Source of the DNA: Magicicada septendecula
Lineage: Eukaryota > Arthropoda > Insecta > Hemiptera > Cicadidae
Assembly: GCA_034769895.1 (NCBI GenBank)
Contig: CM068373.1
Span: 278,366,658 to 278,430,657, forward strand
DNA length: 64,000 nucleotides
Direction of reading: 5' to 3'
Every line of letters starts with the position of its first letter. Position 1 is the first letter of the stretch. Both the position numbers and the translations under genes were made by a program. The notes beneath the pieces are model-generated. The model was given only the letters and a program-made list of their open reading frames with translations. It ran no database searches and had not been told where the DNA came from. This document shows positions 10,305 to 20,148 of the stretch, in pieces.

Positions 10305-11727
10305 AAACGTTACTGTGAAAGATGTGTATTAATTTAATATGTATATAAACACATAAAATAATCAATCAAATATTAATGGTAATTATAACAATATATAATA
10401 ATATAAAGTATTGAAATGTACGTAGATGTAAGTAAAGTATAAATGAAAAAATTGAATTAAAAGAGGCTCGGCTATGGGACAGTCTGGCGCCGACAAAATA
10501 TGTTACAATAGACCTAAGACACCCTTACATGTCATAAAGCATAAAATGTTTTGTAGTGTAAAACCAGCAAAAAACGCTCATATACCGTTAGGTTAACGGT
10601 ACTGTGTCCTTCAACAGACAATAGATGCCACGCCAATAAGTATGACTATTTTAGAAAGTCGCGTCACTTTTTAGCGAGTGTAACAAACGTCCGCGTAAGT
10701 TTATCGCCCGCTCTCTGGCAACCAATCACGGATAGCGTCGGTAGTGAGCGCGAAAAAGATACAGCATCGGACTGGGTACGTTCGAATTTACCGGCAAATA
10801 TTTCAAAGTCAAGCCAATGGGAGGATGATCAACAAGAGTTGTCGTGAGGGAAGGACTCGAAACACTAAAAAAAAAGAAGTGAAGTAAACAAATGGAGAAG
10901 TCTAAGTTTAAATTTCACGCAAAACACGGGAAACCTGCGTCACTCGATGTGAGCAATTTTAATACTATTACTCTAAGTTCAAAATCAATAGAATATCTCG
11001 GTTCAATAGTTGAGAAATAATTACATTCATAAAGAAGTTATTTTTTTATGTGTGCACGATAGTACGTACGGACCAGAAGATGTTTAACTTGTGCGCGTAG
11101 ATTGCAGCAAGAAGTATATTTATTTATATGTGCGCGACGTCTAGTACAAACGCGAGCGAGTGGAGTTATTAAAGAAAGTTTAATCAAAGCGTGATTAGTG
11201 CATAGTGTAGTGAAATGTTTAAAGCAGGATTACATTTCGTCATTCTTCTATTTGGAATCCAGCAACAAGTAACAATATATCATTTATAATTCATAATACA
11301 ATAAATTAACATAATTTTAGCATCTCAAAATTAACTCATCTCATTCTCAAAAGACCCACGTGTTCAGATACTAAATATTACAATTTATGCTATATGACAT
11401 GTTTTGGTGAGTGATAGTATAGTAAAGTAAGGAAACAAGTTATAATAATTACAGAAATGATAACTGAGTTGAATAATTGAATTTATTGAAAATTATAGAA
11501 GTTCATAGCAGTTAGGAATTGATGATATATATGTTTTGATTAATATTGATGATTAATGGAGTAAATTTGAATCTAATAAGTACTCATTTGCATATTACTT
11601 GATTAATATGATTTCGAAGAAGCCGCAACTAGAGATATTAATAAACTTTGTTGTTGTTGTATTAATTATAAAGATGATATTAATGATTAAGCCTCAGATG
11701 TATTAAGTGATAAGAAGATAACAATAT
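10305..11727 (+). repeat. E2 5' LTR, left portion
   Basis: 10305-11036 and about 11373-11427 match 31949-32759. The remaining 11037-11372 is present only here, so it was lost from the 3' LTR. Because the best primer site is at 25935, the LTR probably continues past 11427 and resumes after E1 at 25872, giving about 1.48 kb in all. The exact LTR 3' end is not certain. Confidence 0.7.
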
Positions 11728-14700
11728 TGTAATGTAAAAATATATTACAAATAAAAATAAGAATAAAAATAATTGAAATATATATGTAGATATGTGTGTA
11801 GATTTTGTGATAACAAGGGTATTGTGCTCTTCTTTTAGCCCCACTAGTTAGGCTAGTCAATTTGTAATATAATTTCAAGTGTAATAATAAATAAAAGATA
11901 AAGATATTGATGATAAGAATATGTTATAATTAGGTGTGTTTGATTGATAAATAATAAATACGTCAAACTTTAAAAATTGTGCAAATATTTTTTCTTGTTC
12001 TTGTATCGAGTTTGATTGAATGATTTAATTTAATTAATTAATAATTAATTAATTAATTGAGTTTGTAATTTCCTTCTATATCTATTCTCTCAATGTGAGT
12101 TATGTTTTTGCTTAATAAAAAATAATAATAACATTAATGGTAGAAATAAAAACAATGCTGGTAACTGAATAATGATTTGCGTTTATTCATTCAAAATTGT
12201 GCGCCAGTCAAACTGCGCATGTCCCAGGCACTGGCTAGTATTCGCCACAGTCGGCAGTGAGAAAAATCAACAAATATATTTTTTACAAGTTTAAATTTGT
12301 GGTTCTTTTAACGAGTCGAAATGGTCAGAGGGCAAGGAACAAGGTACATTTAACAGGTATTCTTAAACTAAATGTTAATATCTGAAATAGAACAGAATTA
12401 TTATTACAATTGTCAATTAGAAAAAAATTATTTAAATTGCGAACCAAGTCGAAGAAATGACGTCACTCCCCTCCAGGAAGCACTGCACCGTCTATGTGAG
12501 AAATTCAGCAATGGCCGCCGTCTACTCGATTTTAACTGCGATGCTGTTGGAATTGAAAGATCTTCTCCCACAGAAATAAAACGATGTTCCCTTTTTCTGC
12601 GAAGTGGTGTTGGTCCAAAATATAGTGTGGAGTGTTCCCTCGTCGTCTGCAATGTCGAATTCTGGATGGATTTCTTGTGTAGTGTGGTATTCAATTATGT
12701 GTGTTGGTTTTCTGTGAATTCGGTCTAAAAATTGTTCAAAATGGCTGTCGATTTCTGGTGTTGAGTTTTATGGTGTTATACTGTGTTTTTGGAAATTTGT
12801 GAAGTGTTAGACATTGATAGATAAGGTTATTTCACTTGTTAGTTCATCTCCGTTACACGCCACATAACCACACTTGGTTTTAATACAAATTATTTTGGTT
12901 TCAGTACTCCACTAACATATTTTCAACTATTCAGCTTTGCGATTAACAATAGACTAATAGACGCAACGTCGTCGTTTTAGGGCAATTTGTGGTATGTCTT
13001 TTTCCTCTTCATATTGTTTAACTATAAAAATATCTGTCTAAGACTTGTTTCACTATCTAACTATACATAACAAGTTTTCTTATTTTTTACTGTATTTCAA
13101 ATATTTCTTAATTTTACATGAATCTAACTATTCAGTAATATTGATTATTTAATTTTACATCTTTTGATATATAGCTGAGTTTGTTTCAAGCTCATTTAAG
13201 CCCAAAAATTACAATTTTACATAATGATTGTATGTCTCATATTTTGTACAAATTCAGTGTTTTAAAGGTTTTTATTTGTTTTTTCGGTATAATATTACTA
13301 TGGAATATACTTAATAACTCCGCAATTACTTTGTTGTTAATAATTTGGTTGTTAAAAGATTTCAATATTGATTAATTTGCTGTTTAGTCTGATTTCATTA
13401 CTATCATAGGCTTATTATTGACTGTTTCCAAAAGAAGTTAATTTCCTTTCTTTTGTCATTCTATTCGCTATTAACTGTATCTGTATTAATTACATTTTCA
13501 ATTTCTGTATTGTATGTATTGAATTCTATTCCTATTACATAGATTAATTCTTTGATAGATAATTTGTTGGTTTATAGGCCAATCTGTGTTTACTAACATA
13601 GTGTCTTAGTTGGTCTGTTTGTACATTATACATGGTTTACTGATTTGAATAAAATTATTACATTTTTGTGTCCTACTTGCCTCTCTGACTTACACAATGG
13701 AAAATTAAATGACATGATTTTACAATACAATAGAATATCTTGTATCTATTAAACTTTCTTTATACTAATAACATCATTGAACCATAACATGAACATCTTA
13801 TGGCTAATTTTCTTTATATCACCTAATTTTAACAAAAAACATTTTATCCCTATTATTTTTAACTGTATCATCAAATGATAACAAAATAGCTTATCCTAGA
13901 CATAATTTAATTAGAAAAAATAAAAAACTCCTATTACTAGTAATACTGTCAGTCACTAACTGTCTTGTGTATTTATGTTTCTTTTGAAAACACTTTAACT
14001 GTGATCAAAAAACATCTTGTATCTATTGACACCTTACATCTAAAACATTATCTAATTAACAATAAATAACAAACATCTTATTATTAGTTATACCCTCAGT
14101 TATGAACTGTCCTTTGGTATTTTTGTCCTTCTCACAATTCACTTAACTGTAATTAAAGAAAACATTTTATAGGTAATAGTTTTTCTTATATCTAATTTAA
14201 AAAAACTCTTATTACTGGTAATGTTGTCAGTCCTTAGACTGTCTTTGATTCCAATGGTTTTACTGGTATTATTCTACACTCATGGTAGTCTTTTTATAAT
14301 ATTTACACTTCATTGAAGATTTTTTCATAGATTTTTTAGCTATGTTTCTCACTATACTCACTGTAGTTTCTTATTTTTGTTATCTCACTTCACTTTATTG
14401 GATTCTACACTATGGTAGTCTTTTCAGTGAGTTCTACACTATGGTAGTCTCTTTTGATATATTTTTTAACATATTACTCTTATAACTAATATACAATTTG
14501 TGTTTTCTAGGATTGTATCTTGTAACTTGTTTGGGTTTACATATATCGGTTTCAATTTTGTCTCATGGTATTTATTATATGACTAACATTTTGTTTTGGC
14601 ATATCTCTTCCTGTTTCTGGTCTCTTTGTTGGAATCTTGATATGTTTCGTCCCTTCTTCAAATATCACATTAGTAGTTTCCTTATTAAAATGGTTTCATG

Positions 14701-14975
14701 ACAGATTATTTCCTTTTTTATGGTCCTTCCCTTTCTGTACTGCTTCCCCAATCTACTGGGTATACTGCTGCTTTAACTGGTTTTTACATAGTAGGTTATT
14801 TTAATTAATGGTTTTCTTTATTATTTTCCATTTTTATTAACATTTTATAGACTTAATTATACAGTTTCTAGTGTAATCCTTAAACAATTTATTCCTCTCA
14901 CTCACTATGGAACTTTTTCTTTTATTTATGTTGCATTAATTCAAATGTTTAGTGTGATAATTTTGTTATGTTACA
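11728..14975 (-). repeat. E1 3' LTR (3248 bp)
   Basis: Matches 22626-25871 almost base for base. The long LTR is T-rich on the + strand. It contains one CpG-bearing block with a TGACGTCA palindrome (12458-12465) and ATGGCCGCC (12511-12519), probably the promoter area. The LTR also contains an embedded primer-site-like motif at 11837-11860. Confidence 0.93.
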
Positions 14976-14990
14976 TATGCTCTCCTGTAA
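14976..14990 (-). promoter_or_regulatory. E1 polypurine tract
   Basis: On the element strand AGGAGAGCATA abuts the LTR start TGTAAC. The next bases outward (CTTTTACAGG on the element strand) are conserved in E3, where the tract reads AGGGGGCATT. Confidence 0.6.
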
Positions 14991-15199
14991 AAGTGATTAG
15001 TTCAGATCATACTCTGTATGGATGAAATAATTACTACTAATTCTTTTGTATTTACATTTCTCCGTGATTACATGTTTTCACTTTATATACCTTCTTTTTC
15101 CACCATTGCTTCCTCTCAGATGATATGTATCTCCTTCATTAGTTTCTTTCTTCATTAATAAGTGATCTTCAATCTTGTGTATAACATTATCATTTTATA

Positions 15200-15400
15200 T
15201 TCCTTCTTATTTGGTGCTTCCTCACCAGTATGTTTACTCCCTAACATTCCCTAACAAATTAATTGGAACAGTTCAGAGTGGCACTTTTGGCTTCAATCCC
15301 TGCTGTCCAACACTTCAATTGAGTCCAGAGGTATTATCATCTCTGCTCAACACATAAGACTGATGGCATTTTCTACATCCAGTCATAAAAATAAATAAAC
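15200..15400 (-). promoter_or_regulatory. Conserved 3' UTR block of E1 with hairpin
   Basis: This non-coding block is conserved with 58918-59120 of E3: shared words include TTTACTCCCTAACATTCCCT, GGAACAGTTCAGAGTGGCAC and CTACATCCAGT. Inside it, 15358-15384 can form a stem (GACTG/CAGTC plus ATG/CAT with a bulged G). E3 has AACTGG/CCAGTT at the same place. Conservation in a rapidly decaying non-coding region suggests a functional RNA or packaging element. Confidence 0.6.
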
Positions 15401-15989
15401 AGTAAAAGTAGTCATTTTTGACTAAAATAAACATCTTTAGATTCTTCACTTCATAATACGTTATATTAATTAATACTTTTATACACTTGACTCTTCTTCT
15501 CTCTCAAAGCTTATTCCATATTAGGTGGTTTAGGTATGTGGTATAATATACATTTCATCATGTTTACATAGTAAGTAGTATTTATATTTACTCTTTCTAC
15601 CATCTGGTATCCATTGAGTTATTTTTATTGTTCATGGTATAACATGAATTAATTCTTTATCACTTTCACTATAACAGTGGTTGTTGTAACAGCATTATCA
15701 TTATTAGTATCAGGTTTTTTTTTTTTTTTTTTGGTCTCACTATTTGGTCTTTAGTGAGCTGGTCCTTCTTCATTGTTCTATTTTTATTAAATTATTTTCT
15801 TCGTGAGTTTGGTTAATTTGTTCGATTAAGTCATATGACATTCTGGTTTCCTTTCTCCTTTAGAATTTTGTATCTCTTTCTTACAAAATCTTTTTTCATA
15901 TTTCAGAGTTATTTCTCATCATTTGTATGAGTAATGATGTGATTTTAATGTTTTTTAATTTTAGACATTTTTATTCAACTACATTCTTT

Positions 15990-16720
15990 CTTATTCATAG
16001 TTGTTTTTCAAATATTTTGGTATAAGTTGTACTTATTATTGTTTTGAATTTTGAAATTATTATTCCTCAAAATTCTTTTTTCATTCATAATAGTCTTTGA
16101 ATGTTTGTGTAAGTGGTACTTACTAATTATTTTGAATTTGGACAATTATTATCTCCCTCCAAATTCTTTTTACTTGCATAATAGTCTTTGAATATTTGTG
16201 TCACTTGTACCTACTATTGCTTTTGAATTTTGAAGCTTATTATGTTCAAAATTCTTTTTATTTATTCACAATAATCCTTCAAATATTTTGTGTAAGTTGT
16301 ACTTACTAATGTTTGAATTTTGAAATTATTATTATTCCATCAAAATTCTTTTTTCATCATTCACAATTGTTCGAATATTTGGTGTAAGTTGTACTTACTA
16401 ATTTTTTGAATTTTGTAATTTTATTCTTATCAAAATTCTTATTTTGTTCACAATATTCTTTCTGATATTTGGTGTAAGTTGTACTTACTAATTTTTGAAT
16501 TTTGAAATTTTATTCTTATCAAAATTCTTATTTTGTTCACAATATTCTTTCTGATATTTGGTGTAAGTTGTACTTACTAATTTTTGAATTTTGAAATTAT
16601 CTATTTATCAAAATTCTTTTTGCATCATTCATAATTGTTCGAATATTTGGTGTAAGTTGTACTTACTAACTTTTGGAATTTTGTAATTTTATTTTTATCA
16701 AAATTCACAATTTCTTCATA
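15990..16720 (-). repeat. E1 tandem array, eight about 90-bp units with palindromes
   Basis: Eight copies of a unit centred on GTAAGTTGTACTTAC occur with starts near 16022, 16109, 16201, 16292, 16384, 16474, 16563 and 16652, i.e. every 87-92 bp. Each unit also has facing words GAATTTTGA and TCAAAATTC, able to form a second stem. The core palindrome is GTAAGT-3 nt-ACTTAC; six of the eight copies keep ACTTAC intact. The array lies directly downstream of the pol stop in the element's 3' UTR. The last units (16384-16652) are the most alike. Confidence 0.85.
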
Positions 16721-16737
16721 ATAGTTTTAACTCATAA

Positions 16738-19700
16738 TTATGAGTCCTCCAAATATTTTTTAATGGATAACTGATTATAAGTTCCTTTTACTTTATTCGA
16801 AATGATATCCTTTAGTACATACGTATTGTTATTATTGTTTTTAATAATCAGGTATGGGCCGGTATACAGCAGTAACAACTTTTTGGTAATGCCTTCCAAA
16901 GTACTGGGTAATTCCCTGTTTTTTAGCAGTACCTTTTCTCCGACTTCATAGCTTATTATTTTCTTAACAGCCTTTTGATATTTGTTCTTGCGCCTTTCCT
17001 GGTCTTCTGCCAATTTATTGTAGAATCTGATTCGATTGAATTTGTATTCTTGACTCCTGGGGAACTCTATTATGTCTTGTATTTCTCTCGGAGGCGGTTT
17101 TTCATACATTGCCGTGTATGGCGTGGTACCTATAGCGGTGTGATATGACAAATTAAGGAATTCTTCTGTAGCTAATAAATATTCTTGCCACTTCTTTTGT
17201 TGATTATAGCAATAAGTCCGTAATATTCTTCCGACCTCTCGCAGTACCCTCTCCGCTGGATTGCTGCTGGGGTGGTAGACAGACGTCTTGTATGTCTTAA
17301 TGCCCAATGTATTCAGAGTGTTTCTCCACCTCCAACCCTTAAATTGCGTTCCATGGTCGGTGATTATGGATGTCGGGCTTCCTACCTCTGGAATGTAATG
17401 ATTTGTTATTATTCCTAGAGTCTTCAGAGTGGTGGCTCTGTTCACAGGGTATAGTTTTGTAAATTTTGTAAAATGATCCATCATAATAATAATATACTTG
17501 TATCGATGGCGTCCGCCACTGCGGGGAAATGGACCACATATGTCCAGAAAGACCTTTTCCAGTTTAGCTTGTGAGGTAATTGGTATCATCATACCCTCCT
17601 TTTTCTCATTGTTGGTTTTCACCAATTGACATATCAGACAGGTTTTAAGGTAGTTTCTCGTTTTTCTATTGATACTTTTTATGTGACAATTCTCTTCTAT
17701 TGCCTTGATCACCTTCATGGCTCCCATGTGACCGTATCGTAGGTGATAGTCCAGGATGATATCCTTTTCAATTGTAGTAGGGATCATGATCTTCCATATT
17801 TCTTCATCAAGGGATGTCTTGATGAATAAAATCCCATTATGTATACAATAAAATTTGTTTATTGTGTCATCTTGGTTGGAGAGACGAAGTTTAATATAGT
17901 TTAACTTCGGATCGGACTGCTGGTGTTTGCTGATGTCCTGCACTATCTTCTCTAAATCGGATCTGTCCTTAATAATGTTATAGATTTTCAAAATGCTCTC
18001 CTTTTCGCCTTCGAATGTTTGTTCTTCCAGATTCACTCTCGACAATACGTCGGCTACTACATTTTTCCTTCCAGGAACATACTCCCACTGTATATCGTAT
18101 TCCTGCAGGGCGAGTACCCATCTGGTCAATCTACCATGGCTTAATTTGCATCTTCTTAGAAATGATATTGACTTGTGATCTGTTCGGACGGTCACTGGAT
18201 ATCCGAGGATATACGTCCGAAACTTCCCGCAGGCAAAGACTACACTTAGCAGTTCTTTTTCCGTCACATTATAGTTCTTTTCACATTGGTTAAGGGTTCT
18301 GCTAGCAAAGCTCACTACTAGATGGTTTCCACTTTCATCTTCTTGGTACAGTGTTGATCCCAAGCTAATGTTACTAGCGTCACAGTTTAGAAAGAAGGGT
18401 CGGTTAAAATCTGGATGGTTGAGCATTACTGCATCTAAGAATTTCTCTTTAATTGATTTGAAGGTTTCGTCTTGTTCTTGACTCCATCGCCATTTATTCT
18501 TGGACGATAACTGGTACTGAAACTGGGCTGTTAGTTCGGAATAATTATTCTGGAACTTCCTATAATAGTTACACAGGCCCAAAAATGATTGTAGTTGCCT
18601 TCTGTTTTTTGGTGTAGGGAATTGTTGTATGGCGTCTACCTTTTCTGTTGATGGTGTTATTCCTTGACTGTTTAGCTGGAAACCCAGGAATTGTACTTCT
18701 TTAGCTATAAGCTTGGACTTGTCCAGTTTAAGGGTGACATTATTTTCAGCAAGCTTCTTCAAAACATACTCCACACGATAACAGTGTTCCTCCCAGTTGG
18801 TTGATGTTATTAGGAGATCATCAACATAGACAGTCGTGAATTGGAGCGCTTCTGGTCCTAGTATATGATCCATACAGGCGACAAAAACCGCTACTGAATT
18901 CACCAACCCGAAGGGCAATCTCTTAAACTGATAATTGCGCCCTTCGAAGATGAACGCCATGTATTGCCGGCTTGCTGGGTGCAACTCCACTTGCCAATAG
19001 CCGCATACGGTATCCCAGGTGGTAATGAATCGTGTTCCGTGGAACCTCTTCAAAATTTCATCAATTTCGCCAGGTGAGGTACGATCGTTTGTTATCATTT
19101 TATTTATCTCACGAGCGTCAAGGCAAAGCCTTACCTTCCCATTTTTCTTTTGTATGGCCACAATTGGGCTAGTGTATGGCGATTGACTGCTCTCGATGAT
19201 ATCTCTACGGATCATATTCTGGATCTCTGTGCGTACGGCTTCTTTCAAAGATTGTGCTATTGGGTACGACTTTCGGTTAAATTCTACCGGTTCTCTGAAT
19301 CGTATGGAACATTGGTAGTTCCGGATCTTTCCAGGTTCGTCAGAAAATACAGCTCGATATTTCTCATATATTTCTACCAATTGATTCAGCTGGTTTTCCT
19401 TTAATTGCTCGTTAGTATTGTGGCACTGGAAGTTACGTATCTCTTGAATCTTTTGTTGCCATAGGTCTTCCTCCGAATCCTGATGTACTGGTTTGTTGTT
19501 TGTTGAGTAGTTGGACAAGTAATTCACCTTATTTTGGTGGTCGAGAAGTTGTCTGGAGTCTAAAGTCTTGTTATCAGTTAAATTGGCTATCCAGGTTGAA
19601 CCTTCAGCAAAGAGTGATACCTTTCCTCGGCACAAGTCGATAATTGCTGAGTTTCGGCGCAATATGTCGCATCCTATCATGATGTTGAAAGGTAATCCGG

Positions 19701-20148
19701 CTGCAACAAGAAATATCATATCCACACTAATGCCCTGACTTTTGACATTGAGGGATACCTGCTTTCTTATGGTCTTGTTCTGTCGGCCGGTAGCTCCTAC
19801 AAGTACAATATTATTAATAGGTAGTACCGGTAAGTTTTTGTGGCATTCCTGCTGTATCCGGTCCAACTCATTTCGATTTATTATGGAGACATTGGCTCCA
19901 GTGTCTATCATTATAGGAACAGAAATACCTTCAATTTCTGCAATTATGTATATTATTTCATTATCATTATTGTTAATATTAAGCTCGCTTTCTTCTAATA
20001 GGTCCTTACGGATGTCCTTCAAATAATTGCTGTATATTATGGTAAAATTTTTTCTGGTTTTCTTCGAATTCATACCTACTTGATTAAACCCAGCAGATTG
20101 GAGCAGTAAAGGGTTATTGGAGTTTATTACTGCCTCCGTTCGTTTAAA
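16738..20148 (-). CDS. pol: E1 Pol: protease, reverse transcriptase, RNase H, integrase
   Basis: From the first ATG (20073) the frame gives 1111 residues, but the same frame is open upstream to the TTTAAAC slip site at 20142-20148, so translation is probably by frameshift from gag. Residues counted from that ATG: protease DTGA at 57-60 with the downstream IMIGCDILRR motif; reverse transcriptase with TTWD (D354) and YVDD at 416-419; RNase H with NCDAS (D565), TEKE and RTDHK; integrase zinc finger H777/H782 and C812/C815; catalytic triad D844, D906, E941; and a C-terminal GPY/F module (YTGPYLII). All catalytic residues are present and there is no internal stop, so it looks functional. No chromodomain and no env follow. 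Closest family by order is Ty3/gypsy; the clade is not assigned. The tRNA-Lys-like primer site and giant LTR recall the Osvaldo/Ulysses group, but this is an inference. Confidence 0.95.
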   Translation of the reverse strand, partial: FKRTEAVINSNNPLLLQSAGFNQVGMNSKKTRKNFTIIYSNYLKDIRKDLLEESELNINNNDNEIIYIIAEIEGISVPIMIDTGANVSIINRNELDRIQQECHKNLPVLPINNIVLVGATGRQNKTIRKQVSLNVKSQGISVDMIFLVAAGLPFNIMIGCDILRRNSAIIDLCRGKVSLFAEGSTWIANLTDNKTLDSRQLLDHQNKVNYLSNYSTNNKPVHQDSEEDLWQQKIQEIRNFQCHNTNEQLKENQLNQLVEIYEKYRAVFSDEPGKIRNYQCSIRFREPVEFNRKSYPIAQSLKEAVRTEIQNMIRRDIIESSQSPYTSPIVAIQKKNGKVRLCLDAREINKMITNDRTSPGEIDEILKRFHGTRFITTWDTVCGYWQVELHPASRQYMAFIFEGRNYQFKRLPFGLVNSVAVFVACMDHILGPEALQFTTVYVDDLLITSTNWEEHCYRVEYVLKKLAENNVTLKLDKSKLIAKEVQFLGFQLNSQGITPSTEKVDAIQQFPTPKNRRQLQSFLGLCNYYRKFQNNYSELTAQFQYQLSSKNKWRWSQEQDETFKSIKEKFLDAVMLNHPDFNRPFFLNCDASNISLGSTLYQEDESGNHLVVSFASRTLNQCEKNYNVTEKELLSVVFACGKFRTYILGYPVTVRTDHKSISFLRRCKLSHGRLTRWVLALQEYDIQWEYVPGRKNVVADVLSRVNLEEQTFEGEKESILKIYNIIKDRSDLEKIVQDISKHQQSDPKLNYIKLRLSNQDDTINKFYCIHNGILFIKTSLDEEIWKIMIPTTIEKDIILDYHLRYGHMGAMKVIKAIEENCHIKSINRKTRNYLKTCLICQLVKTNNEKKEGMMIPITSQAKLEKVFLDICGPFPRSGGRHRYKYIIIMMDHFTKFTKLYPVNRATTLKTLGIITNHYIPEVGSPTSIITDHGTQFKGWRWRNTLNTLGIKTYKTSVYHPSSNPAERVLREVGRILRTYCYNQQKKWQEYLLATEEFLNLSYHTAIGTTPYTAMYEKPPPREIQDIIEFPRSQEYKFNRIRFYNKLAEDQERRKNKYQKAVKKIISYEVGEKVLLKNRELPSTLEGITKKLLLLYTGPYLIIKNNNNNTYVLKDIISNKVKGTYNQLSIKKYLEDS
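20100..20148 (-). promoter_or_regulatory. E1 gag-pol -1 frameshift signal: U UUA AAC plus stem
   Basis: In the gag frame the codons TTA AAC are preceded by T, giving the canonical slippery heptamer T TTA AAC (20142-20148) seven codons before the gag stop (20127-20129). Slipping back one base enters the open pol frame. Four bases downstream starts a stem, GGAGGCAGTAA (20127-20137), paired with TTACTGCTCC (20100-20109), with one bulge. E3 has the same heptamer and a covarying stem. Confidence 0.88.

Noticed and set aside
12372..12728. 118-residue frame repeated exactly at 23268-23624
   Set aside because: The duplication is explained by the two E1 LTRs. The frame lies antisense to the element and shows no domain; the LTRs are only recently separated, so conservation proves nothing.
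15990..16720. CRISPR-like array
   Set aside because: Units are near-identical along their whole length with no unique spacers, and the setting is a eukaryotic retroelement.
15231..16730. An env-like third gene between pol and LTR in E1
   Set aside because: No frame longer than about 60 residues on the element strand; the space is filled by the conserved UTR block and the 90-bp array.
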